A stretch of DNA of 64,000 nucleotides from Streptomyces sp. NRRL S-1022 (lineage in GTDB: Bacteria > Actinomycetota > Actinomycetes > Streptomycetales > Streptomycetaceae), in the NCBI RefSeq assembly GCF_000720135.1, contig NZ_JOIU01000015.1, forward strand, positions 124,001-188,000, given 5' to 3'. Every line of letters begins with the position of its first letter. Positions within the stretch are counted from its first letter, which is position 1. The translations under genes were made by a program, and so were the position numbers. The notes below the pieces were generated by a model that was not told where the DNA came from, did no database searches, and saw only the letters and a list, made by a program, of their open reading frames with translations. Below are positions 43,362 through 55,983 of the stretch, piece by piece.

Positions 43362-46300
43362 ATGACCCACACGCCCGAGCGTGATCCCATACCCGGCCCG
43401 AGACGCCTGGCCCGCATAGCCGTGGCCGTGGGCGCGGTGGCCGCCCTCTCCGCGGCCGGGCCGGTGCCGCTGGCCCTCGCCGCGGACACCCCGCCCGCCC
43501 CGGCCGCCGATCCCGGCGTGAAGTCCGCCCACGACAAGCTCGGTTCGGACGACGCCGCCCTGCTCGCCGAGGCCAAGGCCGACGGCGACAAGAACGTCAC
43601 GATGATGATCGCGACCACGCCCGGGAAGACCGAGCAGGTCGCCGGGGAACTGGACGCGGTCGAGGGCGGCCTGGTGGGCCGCACCGACGACAAGCTCGGC
43701 TACGTCCGCGCCACCGTCCCGACGGGCCGGGCGGATTCGGCCATCGCCGCCGCCGCGAAGCTCTCCTCCGTCCAGGCGATCGACCTCAAGCAGGAGATCC
43801 CGCTGGACGACCCCGCGCCGAACGGCGCCAAGTCCGCGGCGGGCAAGGGCACCTACCCCGCGCCGGGGAAGAAGACCCCCGCCGCGAACCCGTACAACCC
43901 GTCCTTCGAGACCGGTGCCGTCGAGTTCGTCGAGGACCACCCGAAGGCGGACGGCCGCGGCATCACCATCGGCATCCTGGACTCCGGCATCGACCTGGGC
44001 CACCCGGCGCTGCAGAAGACCACCACCGGCGAGCGGAAGATCGTCGACTGGGTGACCGCGACCGACCCGGTCGCCGACGGCGACGGCACCTGGCGCCGGA
44101 TGACCACCGGCGTCTTTGGTCCCTCCTTCTCCATCACCACCGCCGCTCAGGGCACCGAGAAGTTCACCGCGCCCGAAGGCTCGTACAAGTTCAACTACCT
44201 GTACGAGTCGGCCACCGCCGGCGGTGACGAGAAGGGCGACCTCAACCGCGACGGCGACACCACCGACGCCTGGGGCGTGCTGTACGACCCGGCCACCGGC
44301 ACGGTCCGCGTCGACACCGACGACGACCTGGACTTCACCGACGACACGCCGATGAAGCCCTACAAGGACGACTACCAGGTCGGCTACTTCGGCACCGACG
44401 ACCCGGCGACGGACGTCGCCGAGCGCGTCCCGTTCGTGGTCGAGACCCGCAAGGACGTCGTCTACAACTCCACCGGCGCCAAGGCCGACTACGTCAACAT
44501 CGGCGTCATCGAGTCCGAGCACGGCACCCACGTCGCCGGCATCACCGCCGCGAACGGCCTGTTCGGCGGGAAGATGAACGGCGCGGCCCCGGGTGCCAAG
44601 CTGGTCTCCTCGCGGGCCTGCACCTGGACCGGCGGCTGCACCAACGTCGCCCTCACCGAGGGCATGATCGACCTCGTCACCAAGCGCGGGGTCGACATCG
44701 TCAACATGTCGATCGGCGGCCTGCCCGCGCTGAACGACGGCAACAACGCGCGCGCCGAGCTGTACACCCGGCTCATCGACACCTACGGCGTCCAGCTGGT
44801 GATCTCCGCCGGCAACTCCGGGCCCGGCGCCAACACCATCGGCGACCCCGGCCTGGCCGACAAGGTGATCTCGGTCGGCGCGGCGATCTCCAAGGAGACG
44901 TGGGCCGCCAACTACGGCTCGGCCGTGGAGAAGAAGTACGCGATGATGCCCTTCTCCTCGCGCGGCCCGCGTGAGGACGGCGGCTTCACGCCGACCCTGA
45001 CCGCGCCCGGTGCCGCGATCAACACCACCCAGACCTGGCTGCCGGGCTCCCCGGTCACCGAGGCGGGCTACTCCCTGCCGGCCGGCTACTCGATGCTCCA
45101 GGGCACCTCGATGGCCTCCCCGCAGGCCGCCGGCGCCTCCGCGCTGCTGCTGAGCGCCGCCAAGCAGAAGGGCATCGACCTCACGCCCGCCAGGCTGCGC
45201 ACGGCACTGACCTCGACCGCCCACCACATCAAGGGTGTGCAGGCGTACGAGGAGGGCGCGGGCCTGATCGACATCGTGGACGCGTGGGACGCCGTCAAGG
45301 ACGACGCCACCGCGCACGACTACACGGTCAAGGCGCCGGTCGACACGGCGCTCGACTCCTCGCTCAAGACCCCCGGCTTCGGCACCGGCCTGTACGACCG
45401 CGAGGGCGGCCTGAAGGCGGGCGAGAAGAAGACGTACGACGTCACGATCACCCGCACCTCCGGCCCGGACAAGGCCGTCCGGCACGAGCTGCACTTCGCG
45501 AACAACGCCGGCGGCACGTTCCGGATCGTCGGCGACGACGACGACGTCAGGCTGCCGCTGAACCAGCCGGTCACCGTCAAGGTGCAGGCGGCCCCGAAGT
45601 CCGCCGGCATCAAGAGCGCGATCCTGGAGGTCGACGACCCGCGGACCGAGGGCGTCGACAAGCAGATCCTGTCCACCGTCGTGGTCGCGGCCCCGGTGAC
45701 GTACACGTACTCCGCCTCGGACTCGGTGCAGCGCAACAGCACGCAGTCGTACTTCCTGAGCGTGCCCGAGGGCGCGACCTCCCTGGAGGTCGCGATCGGC
45801 GGCCTGAAGGACAGGAGCCAGACCCGGTTCATCGCCATCCACCCGTACGGCGTCCCGTCCGACAACACCTCGACGCCGTACTGCTACAACAACTACCTCG
45901 ACGGCAACGGCTGCAAGCCCGACGTGCGTTCCTACGCCGACCCGCAGCCCGGCGTCTGGGAGGTCGAGGTCGAGTCCCGGCGTACGTCCCCGCTGCTCGA
46001 CAACCCGTACCGGCTGGACGTCACCGTCCTCGGCGCGGCGTTCGACCCGGAGACGGTGACCGTCCCCGAGGCCAAGGTGGGCACCCCGGCCACCGCCTCC
46101 TGGAAGGTGACCAACAAGTACGCCGCGCTGGACGGCAAGCTGACCGGCGGCCCGCTCGGCTCGGCCAAGACGGCCCGCCCGGCCATCAAGCAGGGCGAGA
46201 CCCAGACCACCACGGTGGAGGTCCCGGCCGGCACGACCTCGCTGGACGTCGCCATCGGGCGCGTCTCCGACACGGCGGCCGACCTGGACCTGACGGTGTT

Positions 46301-46661
46301 CGACGCGTCCGGCAAGCAGGTCGCCCAGTCCGCCGACGGCGACTCGGAGGAGGCGGTGTCCGTGCCGTCCCCGGCCGCCGGCACCTACACCATCCAGGTC
46401 GCGGGCTACTCCGTGCCGTCCGGCTCCACCGACTACGACTACCGGGACGTGTTCTTCTCCACCGCGCTCGGTTCCGTCACGGTCGACGGCTCGGCCCCGG
46501 TCAAGCTCGGCACGGGTGACTCCGCCACGGTGACCGGCCAGGTCACGGCCACCGCCCCGGCTCCGGCCGGCCGCGAGTTCTTCGGCCGCGTCCAGCTGGT
46601 GAACACCCGCGGCACGGTCGCGGGCACCGGCAGCGTGAAGATCGAGAAGGTCACGCCGTAA
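43362..46661 (+). CDS. Large secreted S8 (subtilisin) peptidase
   Basis: A 1099-residue secreted protease. The ATG at 43362 is six bases after GAGGG; an in-frame ATG at 43356 abuts that site. The signal peptide ends near residue 41 (LALAAD) and a propeptide-like region follows to about 150. The catalytic residues are D207 (ILDSGID), H387 (HGTHVAG) and S583 (GTSMAS). The D-to-H distance is unusually long because of an insert of about 150 residues with the EF-hand-like loop DLNRDGDTTDAW near 293. After the catalytic domain come beta-rich domains to the C-terminus, two of which resemble pre-peptidase C-terminal domains. No sortase motif. Confidence 0.93.
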   Translation: MTHTPERDPIPGPRRLARIAVAVGAVAALSAAGPVPLALAADTPPAPAADPGVKSAHDKLGSDDAALLAEAKADGDKNVTMMIATTPGKTEQVAGELDAVEGGLVGRTDDKLGYVRATVPTGRADSAIAAAAKLSSVQAIDLKQEIPLDDPAPNGAKSAAGKGTYPAPGKKTPAANPYNPSFETGAVEFVEDHPKADGRGITIGILDSGIDLGHPALQKTTTGERKIVDWVTATDPVADGDGTWRRMTTGVFGPSFSITTAAQGTEKFTAPEGSYKFNYLYESATAGGDEKGDLNRDGDTTDAWGVLYDPATGTVRVDTDDDLDFTDDTPMKPYKDDYQVGYFGTDDPATDVAERVPFVVETRKDVVYNSTGAKADYVNIGVIESEHGTHVAGITAANGLFGGKMNGAAPGAKLVSSRACTWTGGCTNVALTEGMIDLVTKRGVDIVNMSIGGLPALNDGNNARAELYTRLIDTYGVQLVISAGNSGPGANTIGDPGLADKVISVGAAISKETWAANYGSAVEKKYAMMPFSSRGPREDGGFTPTLTAPGAAINTTQTWLPGSPVTEAGYSLPAGYSMLQGTSMASPQAAGASALLLSAAKQKGIDLTPARLRTALTSTAHHIKGVQAYEEGAGLIDIVDAWDAVKDDATAHDYTVKAPVDTALDSSLKTPGFGTGLYDREGGLKAGEKKTYDVTITRTSGPDKAVRHELHFANNAGGTFRIVGDDDDVRLPLNQPVTVKVQAAPKSAGIKSAILEVDDPRTEGVDKQILSTVVVAAPVTYTYSASDSVQRNSTQSYFLSVPEGATSLEVAIGGLKDRSQTRFIAIHPYGVPSDNTSTPYCYNNYLDGNGCKPDVRSYADPQPGVWEVEVESRRTSPLLDNPYRLDVTVLGAAFDPETVTVPEAKVGTPATASWKVTNKYAALDGKLTGGPLGSAKTARPAIKQGETQTTTVEVPAGTTSLDVAIGRVSDTAADLDLTVFDASGKQVAQSADGDSEEAVSVPSPAAGTYTIQVAGYSVPSGSTDYDYRDVFFSTALGSVTVDGSAPVKLGTGDSATVTGQVTATAPAPAGREFFGRVQLVNTRGTVAGTGSVKIEKVTP

Positions 46662-46677
46662 CGGCTTGCGTTCCCCA

Positions 46678-46712
46678 GGAGGGGCGGGCGTCCTCACGGA
46701 CCCCGCCCCTCC
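46678..46712 (+). terminator. Terminator after the subtilase
   Basis: An 11-bp stem (46678-46688 with 46702-46712) with a 13-base loop, 17 bases after the stop. Confidence 0.75.
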
Positions 46713-46823
46713 CCACGTCTGCCGTCGCCCGAGGACCCAGCGGGCGGTGGCGGGGGGTCAGGGCCCGTCCACCGACCACGCTTCCCGCGGCCCCCACCCG
46801 CCGGCGTCTCCTTCCCGCACAGC

Positions 46824-46985
46824 GCACGGTGGCAGAGGACGCGGGGCCGACACCGGCTCCGGCCACCCCGCGGACACCACCTCCCGGCCCGGCTCCTTCC
46901 GGCTCGGGGCACGGTGACAGAGGGCGCGAGGCCGATTCACCGGCTCCGGCCACCCCGCGGAAGGGTCTGTCCGCCGGCTCCGGCC
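46824..46985. repeat. Degenerate 85-bp direct duplication in an intergenic region
   Basis: GCACGGTG(G/A)CAGAGG starts at 46824 and again at 46909; both are followed by a GCGxGGCCGA segment and CACCGGCTCCGGCCACCCCG. The copies diverge after about 55 bases. It lies in the roughly 300-base gap between the subtilase and the anti-sigma gene, where no gene was seen. Confidence 0.6.
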
Positions 46986-47010
46986 TCCGCCGACACCGCC
47001 TCCCGCCCGC

Positions 47011-50308
<3,298 letters not shown>

Positions 50309-50323
50309 TCCCACCGGCCCACC

Positions 50324-50350
50324 AGGGGCGGCCCACCGGGGCCGCCCCTT
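50324..50350 (+). terminator. Terminator after asd
   Basis: An 11-bp stem (50324-50334 with 50339-50349) with a 4-base loop, followed by TT. Confidence 0.8.
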
Positions 50351-50395
50351 CCGCATGCCCCGACGTCACCGGTGCCGCGGCAGCCGGTGGCCTGT

Positions 50396-50437
50396 CCCGG
50401 CCCCGCCGCCCCGGCCCCGCCGCCCCGGCCCCGCCGC
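50396..50437. repeat. Three perfect copies of a 14-bp tandem repeat
   Basis: CCCGGCCCCGCCGC occurs at 50396, 50410 and 50424 with no spacer. It lies in the 285-base asd-pepN gap, upstream of the pepN promoter area. No other gene was seen in this gap. Confidence 0.85.
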
Positions 50438-50635
50438 ACCTCGTACGGGAAGCAGCCGTACTCCACCACCCGCAGGTGCACCACCACCGCCGCCTGCGGG
50501 CCGGCTGCGGTGCACGTCGTCGCGCGCCCGGCGTCCCGCCGCGGCGCCGCGCCCACCGGCGGGATGCGGACATCGCTTTCCCCGTCGGTCCCATGGAAGG
50601 ATGGCGCAACCGACACATAACGAGGAGATGACCGC

Positions 50636-53206
50636 GTGCCTGGCACAAACCTGACTCGCGAAGAGGCGCAGCAGCGGGCGGAGCTGCTCACCGTTGACTC
50701 GTACGAGATCGATCTCGACCTCTCCGGCGCGCAGGAGGGCGGTACCTACCGGTCCGTGACCACGGTGCGCTTCGACGTGGCCCGCGGCGGTGCCGAGTCC
50801 TTCATCGACCTGGTGGCCCCGACGGTCCACGAGGTGGTGCTCAACGGCGACCCGCTGGACCCCGCCGAGGTCTTCAAGGACTCGCGGATCGCGCTGCCGG
50901 AGCTGCTCCAGGGGCCCAACGTCCTGCGGGTGGTCGCGGACTGCGCCTACACCAACACCGGCGAGGGCCTGCACCGCTTCGTCGACCCGGTGGACGAGCA
51001 GGCCTACCTGTACACGCAGTTCGAGGTCCCGGACGCCCGGCGCGTCTTCGCCTCCTTCGAGCAGCCGGACCTGAAGGCCACCTTCCGGTTCACCGTGAAG
51101 GCGCCCGAGGGCTGGACCGTCATCTCCAACTCGCCGACCCCGGAGCCCAAGGACAACGTCTGGGCCTTCGAGCCGACCCCGCGGATCTCGACGTACATCA
51201 CCGCGCTGATCGCCGGCCCGTACCACTCCGTGCACAGCGTGTACGAGAAGGACGGCCAGTCGGTGCCGCTGGGCATCTACTGCCGGCCCTCGCTCGCCGA
51301 GTTCCTCGACTCGGACGCGATCTTCGAGGTCACCCGGCAGGGCTTCGACTGGTTCCAGGAGAAGTTCGACTACGCGTACCCGTTCGAGAAGTACGACCAG
51401 CTGTTCGTGCCCGAGTTCAACGCGGGCGCCATGGAGAACGCGGGCGCGGTCACCATCCGGGACCAGTACGTCTTCCGGTCCAAGGTGACCGACGCGGCGT
51501 ACGAGGTGCGCGCCGAGACCATCCTGCACGAGCTGGCCCACATGTGGTTCGGCGACCTGGTCACCATGGAGTGGTGGAACGACCTGTGGCTGAACGAGTC
51601 GTTCGCCACGTACACCTCGATCGCGTGCCAGGCCGCGGCTCCCGGCTCCCGCTGGCCGCACTCGTGGACCACGTTCGCCAACTCGATGAAGACCTGGGCG
51701 TACCGGCAGGACCAGCTGCCGTCCACGCACCCGATCATGGCGGACATCCGCGACCTGGACGACGTGCTCGTCAACTTCGACGGCATCACGTACGCCAAGG
51801 GCGCGAGCGTGCTCAAGCAGCTCGTCGCGTACGTCGGCGAGGACGAGTTCTTCAAGGGCGTGCAGGCCTACTTCAAGCGGCACGCGTTCGGCAACACGCG
51901 CCTGTCCGACCTGCTGGGCGCGCTGGAGGAGACCTCCGGCCGCGACCTGAAGACCTGGTCGAAGAAGTGGCTGGAGACGGCCGGCATCAACATCCTCCGC
52001 CCGGAGGTGGAGACCGACGCCGAGGGCCTGATCACCTCGTTCGCCGTCCGCCAGGAGGCCCCGGCGCTCCCGGCCGGCGCCAAGGGCGAGCCGACCCTGC
52101 GCCCGCACCGCATCGCCATCGGCCTGTACGACCTCTCCGACGCCGGCAAGCTGGTGCGCACCGAGCGGATCGAGCTGGACGTGGACGGCGACCTGACCGC
52201 CGTACCGCAGGTGGCGGGCAAGCGCCGCCCGGCGGTGATCCTGCTCAACGACGACGACCTGTCGTACGCGAAGGTCCGCCTGGACGAGGAGTCCCTGCAG
52301 ACCGTCACCGAACACCTCGGCGACTTCGAGGCGTCCCTGCCGCGCGCCCTGTGCTGGGCGTCGGCCTGGGACATGACGCGGGACGCCGAGCTGGCCACCC
52401 GCGACTACCTCGCCCTGGTGCTGTCCGGCATCGGCAAGGAGTCCGACATCGGCGTGGTGCAGTCCCTGCACCGCCAGGTCAAGCTGGCCATCGACCTGTA
52501 CGCCGCGCCGGCCACCCGCGAGTCCCTGCTGACCCGCTGGACCGACGCCACGCTGGCCCACCTGCGCACCGCCGAGCCGGGCAGCGACCACCAGCTGGCC
52601 TGGGCGCGGGCGTTCGCGGCGACCGCGCGCACCCCGGAGCAGCTGGACCTCCTGGAGGCCCTGCTCGACGGCACCCAGACCGTCGAGGGCCTGGCCGTCG
52701 ACACGGAGCTGCGCTGGGCGTTCGTCCAGCGGCTCGCGGCCGTCGGCCGGTACGACGAGACGGAGATCGCCGGCGAGTACGAGCGGGACAGGACGGCGGC
52801 CGGCGAGCGGCACGCGGCCACCGCCCGCGCCGCCCGCCCGACGCCGGAGGCGAAGGCGGAGGCCTGGTCCTCGGTCATCGAGTCCGACAAGCTGCCCAAC
52901 GCCGTGCAGGAGGCCGTGATCGGCGGTTTCGTGCAGACCGACCAGCGGGAGCTGCTCGCGTCGTACACGGACCGGTACTTCGAGGTCCTCAAGGGCGTCT
53001 GGGACTCCCGTTCGCACGAGATCGCCCAGCAGATCGCCATCGGCCTGTACCCGTCGGTCCAGGTCTCCGAGGAGACCCTGGCCAAGACGGACGCCTGGCT
53101 GTCCTCGGCCGAGCCGACCGCGGCCCTGCGCCGCCTGGTCTCGGAGTCCCGCGCGGGCGTCGAACGCGCCCTGAAGGCGCAGGCGGCGGACGCGGCCGCC
53201 GGCTAG
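50636..53206 (+). CDS. pepN: Aminopeptidase N, M1 family (copy 2)
   Basis: A zinc aminopeptidase of 856 residues, starting at GTG with GAGGAG nine bases upstream. The exopeptidase motif AGAMENAG is near residue 265, the zinc site HELAHMWFGD near 300 and the third ligand in WLNESFAT. An ERAP1-like helical C-terminal domain follows. It is a paralog of the gene at 32663, with similar length and start. The conserved WLNESFA motif is closer to the usual consensus here than in copy 1 (WLKESFA), so this may be the main enzyme. Confidence 0.95.
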   Translation: MPGTNLTREEAQQRAELLTVDSYEIDLDLSGAQEGGTYRSVTTVRFDVARGGAESFIDLVAPTVHEVVLNGDPLDPAEVFKDSRIALPELLQGPNVLRVVADCAYTNTGEGLHRFVDPVDEQAYLYTQFEVPDARRVFASFEQPDLKATFRFTVKAPEGWTVISNSPTPEPKDNVWAFEPTPRISTYITALIAGPYHSVHSVYEKDGQSVPLGIYCRPSLAEFLDSDAIFEVTRQGFDWFQEKFDYAYPFEKYDQLFVPEFNAGAMENAGAVTIRDQYVFRSKVTDAAYEVRAETILHELAHMWFGDLVTMEWWNDLWLNESFATYTSIACQAAAPGSRWPHSWTTFANSMKTWAYRQDQLPSTHPIMADIRDLDDVLVNFDGITYAKGASVLKQLVAYVGEDEFFKGVQAYFKRHAFGNTRLSDLLGALEETSGRDLKTWSKKWLETAGINILRPEVETDAEGLITSFAVRQEAPALPAGAKGEPTLRPHRIAIGLYDLSDAGKLVRTERIELDVDGDLTAVPQVAGKRRPAVILLNDDDLSYAKVRLDEESLQTVTEHLGDFEASLPRALCWASAWDMTRDAELATRDYLALVLSGIGKESDIGVVQSLHRQVKLAIDLYAAPATRESLLTRWTDATLAHLRTAEPGSDHQLAWARAFAATARTPEQLDLLEALLDGTQTVEGLAVDTELRWAFVQRLAAVGRYDETEIAGEYERDRTAAGERHAATARAARPTPEAKAEAWSSVIESDKLPNAVQEAVIGGFVQTDQRELLASYTDRYFEVLKGVWDSRSHEIAQQIAIGLYPSVQVSEETLAKTDAWLSSAEPTAALRRLVSESRAGVERALKAQAADAAAG

Positions 53207-53222
53207 TCACCCGCACGACAGC

Positions 53223-53254
53223 AGGGGCGCCCGGCCTCCCGGCCGGGCGCCCCT
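53223..53254 (+). terminator. Terminator after pepN copy 2
   Basis: A perfect 14-bp stem (53223-53236 with 53241-53254) and a TCCC loop, 16 bases after the stop. Confidence 0.85.
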
Positions 53255-53335
53255 TCGTGTGTGACGCGGAAGATCAGGCGCGGCCCTCGGCCACCGGACC
53301 GACCGAGGCGGCTTCCCGCACGGGAGACGGCACAC

Positions 53336-53368
53336 CCGCGCCGGACGGGCGGGGCCCGTCCGGCGCGG
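53336..53368 (-). terminator. Terminator after the small secreted peptide gene
   Basis: A perfect 15-bp stem (53336-53350 with 53354-53368) and a 3-base loop, 33 bases beyond the stop codon. Confidence 0.8.
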
Positions 53369-53401
53369 ATGGTGGGATGGGGTGCGGGTCGCGAGCGGCC
53401 G

Positions 53402-53671
53402 TCAGTTGACGACGACCACCACGACGCCGCCACCGCCGAAGCCGGGCACGAAGCCCGTGCCGAAGAAGTTGTTGCGGAAGCCGTTGTTGAAGCCGAAGCC
53501 GTTGTTGAAGCAGTTGCCGCCCCAGCCGCGGTCGAAGCAACCGTGGTTGGTCGACACCTGGTCCGGGGTGGCCGCCGAGGCCGTACCCGCCGTGCCGATC
53601 GCGGCGCCACCGGCCAGGAGGACGCCGGCCGCGGAGACCGCGAAGAGATGCCTCACGCGTTGTGCTTTCAT
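53402..53671 (-). CDS. Small secreted Asn/Phe/Gly-rich peptide
   Basis: An 89-residue precursor with a Sec signal peptide (MKAQRVRH, hydrophobic core, cleavage near ASA-A at about residue 33). The mature peptide of about 56 residues starts TPDQVSTNHGC, has two cysteines, a segment repeating FNNGFGFNNGF and FRNNFFGTGF, and a hydrophobic end GGGGVVVVVVN. AAGGTAGG lies before the ATG. Asn/Gly-rich aromatic sequence plus two Cys is reminiscent of surface-active or amyloid-forming peptides such as chaplins, but it lacks the chaplin consensus. Function unknown. Confidence 0.75.
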   Translation of the reverse strand: MKAQRVRHLFAVSAAGVLLAGGAAIGTAGTASAATPDQVSTNHGCFDRGWGGNCFNNGFGFNNGFRNNFFGTGFVPGFGGGGVVVVVVN

Positions 53672-53894
53672 GGGCCTACCTTCCTTCCACGCCCTCGCGG
53701 GGTTTCCGGTACGGGGGCGATGGCCGCGGCCGCGCGGGATGGGGGCGCGGCGCGGTCGTAGGTGTTGCCGCGGGGGACGAGCAGCGGGCCTGTGCCGCTT
53801 CGGCTGTCGGCCCCTGTGGATCCGGGGCGCTCGCCGCCGGCGGCGGGCACACCCCTGATCGCGGACCTTCCCCTTCACGCTAGCCGCCCCCCGG

Positions 53895-54878
53895 TCACTC
53901 AGCATCTCGAACGGCGACGGAACGCCAGCGCCGGGATGCGCGGGGCGCCGCGCCGGTGCCGGGTGCCGGGTACGTCTGCGCCGGCTTGGGGCGCCCGCCG
54001 AGCTGCGCGGCCAGCGTCGCGCCGAACGCCAGCACCATGCCCGCCACCTGCACCGGGGTGAGCGCCTGGCCGAGAGCGGCCCAGCCGACGACCGCGGCGG
54101 TCAGCGGGGACAGCGGGCCGAGGAAGCCGGCCTGGGTCGTGGTGAGCCGGCCGATGCCGCGGAACCAGAGCCAGTAGGCGACGGCCGTGTTGGCCAGGGC
54201 GAGGTAGAGGTAGCCGCCGGCGGCACGGCCGTCCAGGGCGGGCGGGGCGCCCTCGGCCAGGAAGGCGACCGGGGCGATGAGCAGGCCGCCCGCGGTGAGC
54301 TGCCAGCCGGTGAGCGCCAGCGGACCGACCCCCTCCGGGCGGCCCCAGCGCTTGGTCAGTACGGTGCCGGCGGCCATGGCGGCGGTGGAGGCGAGGGCCG
54401 CGAGGGCGCCGACCGGGTCGAGCGCGCCGGCCCCCTTCAGTACGACCAGGCTGACCCCGAACGCGGCCACCAGCCCGGTGAGCAGCGTCCGTGGCTCCGG
54501 CCGCTGCCCGAGCAGCAGCGCGGAGAGCCCGACGACGAACAGCGGCCCGGCCGAGCCGACCACCGCGGCCATCCCGCCCGGCAGCCGGTACGCCGCGACG
54601 AACAGCAGCGGGAAGAACGCCCCGATGTTCAGCGCGCCGAGCACGGCGGCCTTGGCCCACCAGATGCCGCGCGGCAGCACCCGGGTGAGGGCGAGCAGCA
54701 GCAGACCGGCGGGCAGGGCCCGCATCAGGGCCGTGAACAGGGGGCGGTCCGGCGGCAGGAACTCGGTGGTCACCGCGTAGGTGGTGCCCCAGGAGACGGG
54801 CGCGAGGGCGGTGACGGCGATGACGGCGGCGGCGTTGCCACCGGGTCGGGCGGACCGGGTGGATCGGGTGGCGGCCAT
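53895..54878 (-). CDS. EamA-family (DMT superfamily) exporter
   Basis: A 327-residue membrane protein with ten hydrophobic segments in two repeated halves, including PVSWGTTYAVTTEFLP and a second-half LANTAVAYWLWFRGIGRLTTTQA, typical of EamA/RhaT-type metabolite exporters. It is divergent from a MarR regulator across a perfect palindrome, so its expression is almost certainly controlled by that regulator. Substrate unknown; the context suggests efflux of an inhibitory metabolite or drug. Confidence 0.9.
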   Translation of the reverse strand: MAATRSTRSARPGGNAAAVIAVTALAPVSWGTTYAVTTEFLPPDRPLFTALMRALPAGLLLLALTRVLPRGIWWAKAAVLGALNIGAFFPLLFVAAYRLPGGMAAVVGSAGPLFVVGLSALLLGQRPEPRTLLTGLVAAFGVSLVVLKGAGALDPVGALAALASTAAMAAGTVLTKRWGRPEGVGPLALTGWQLTAGGLLIAPVAFLAEGAPPALDGRAAGGYLYLALANTAVAYWLWFRGIGRLTTTQAGFLGPLSPLTAAVVGWAALGQALTPVQVAGMVLAFGATLAAQLGGRPKPAQTYPAPGTGAAPRASRRWRSVAVRDAE

Positions 54879-54942
54879 GGCGGGCCCCTTCCGGGGAGTG
54901 CGGGCGGGTACTGGGGCGGCTCACCGAAGCGGGTGGGTCACT

Positions 54943-54972
54943 GATAAGTAGCTTAGCGCTAAGCTACTTATC
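54943..54972. promoter_or_regulatory. Perfect 30-bp palindrome, candidate MarR operator
   Basis: Half-sites GATAAGTAGCTTAGC (54943-54957) and GCTAAGCTACTTATC (54958-54972) are exact reverse complements with no spacer. The site is A+T-rich compared with its surroundings and sits between the divergent EamA and MarR genes, 64 bases from the EamA start and 60 bases from the MarR start. Confidence 0.85.
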
Positions 54973-55032
54973 GTCAAGTGGCTGTCCGATGACTTTCTTG
55001 CGGGCGAGCGGATGCGGGTCGATACTCTGCGC

Positions 55033-55533
55033 ATGGAGCAACAGTCAGCGGACCCCGTCGACGCGATCATCGAGCAGTGGTCCCGGGTACGGCCCGACCT
55101 GGACACCCGGGCGATGGAGGTCTTCGGCCGGATCTTCCGGCTCTCCCGCGCGATGGGCGACCGGATGGAGAAGGCCTACAAGCCCTACGGCATCTCCCGC
55201 GGCGAGTTCGACGTCCTGGCCACCCTGCGCCGCGCCGGCGAGCCCTACACCCTCTCGCCCCGCGAACTGTCGGCCACCCTCATGCTCACCACCGGCGGGA
55301 TGACCGGTCGGCTCGACAAGCTGGAGCGCGCCGGACTGCTGCGCCGCTCCCCCGACCCGCACGACCGGCGCGGCCTGAAGGTGACGCTCACCGAGGAGGG
55401 GCTGCGGCTGATCGACGAGGCGGTGGACACCGGACTGGAGCAGGAGAGCACCGCACTGTCCGCCCTGGACGCCGAAGAGGCCGGCCACCTGGCCGCCCTG
55501 CTGCGGAAGCTGCTGGACGCGACGGCCGAGTAG
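55033..55533 (+). CDS. MarR-family transcriptional regulator
   Basis: A dimeric winged-helix repressor. From the ATG at 55033 (166 residues; an in-frame ATG at 55012 is possible) the protein has a helical dimerisation arm, the recognition region LSPRELSATLMLTTGGMTGRL near residues 78-98, and the wing DPHDRRGLKVTLTEEG. It faces a candidate efflux gene across a perfect palindrome. Confidence 0.93.
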   Translation: MEQQSADPVDAIIEQWSRVRPDLDTRAMEVFGRIFRLSRAMGDRMEKAYKPYGISRGEFDVLATLRRAGEPYTLSPRELSATLMLTTGGMTGRLDKLERAGLLRRSPDPHDRRGLKVTLTEEGLRLIDEAVDTGLEQESTALSALDAEEAGHLAALLRKLLDATAE

Positions 55534-55841
55534 CCGCCGCGGTCGTCATCGCACGCCACTCGGCGCGCGGAGGCGCGCTGCGGGTCGGGGCCACCGACGA
55601 GGGCGGGGCCGAGCGGATGCAGGGGATCTTCCGGGACCGGCTGCTGCCGGTGGCCCGGCGGGTGTGCCCGGACCCCGGGCAGGTCCCCGCGCGGGCCGCG
55701 CTGTGCGCCGCGCAGCTGCTCGGGCCGGGCCTCACCCGCTATGTGCTGCGGCTGCCGCCGGCCCGCGCGCTCACCCGCGAGGAGCTGGTGGCGTGGCCGG
55801 GCCCGACGGTGCAGCGTTGTCCGACCGCGCCGAACCCCTGA
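55534..55841 (+). pseudogene. Remnant of a TetR-family regulator, C-terminal domain only
   Basis: One frame directly after the MarR stop reads VIARHSARGGALRVGAT, then a sequence ending RYVLRLPPARALTREELVAW, PGPTVQRC. Tetracycline-repressor-like C-terminal domains in actinobacteria have this pattern (LLGPGLTRYVLRLPP followed by E-E-L-V and a P-x-V-Q-R close). No helix-turn-helix, start or ribosome site is present; upstream the frame lies inside the MarR gene. It looks like a gene truncated at its 5' end. Confidence 0.6.
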
Positions 55842-55893
55842 GCCGGGCGGGCGGAACCGCTGAGCCGGGCGCGGAGGAACGCGCACGGGAAAA

Positions 55894-55964
55894 CGCCGGG
55901 GGCGCCGGTCTCTCCCCGGGTACGGCGTGTGCGCGTACCGACGGGAGGACCGGCGCCCCCGGCG
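55894..55964. terminator. Long-stem terminator structure
   Basis: A perfect 17-bp stem (55894-55910 with 55948-55964) encloses a smaller GGTACG/CGTACC hairpin. It lies 19 bases beyond the end of the small membrane protein gene and after the TetR remnant, so it can serve both strands. Confidence 0.8.
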
Positions 55965-55983
55965 AACGAACCGGTAATCCGGG

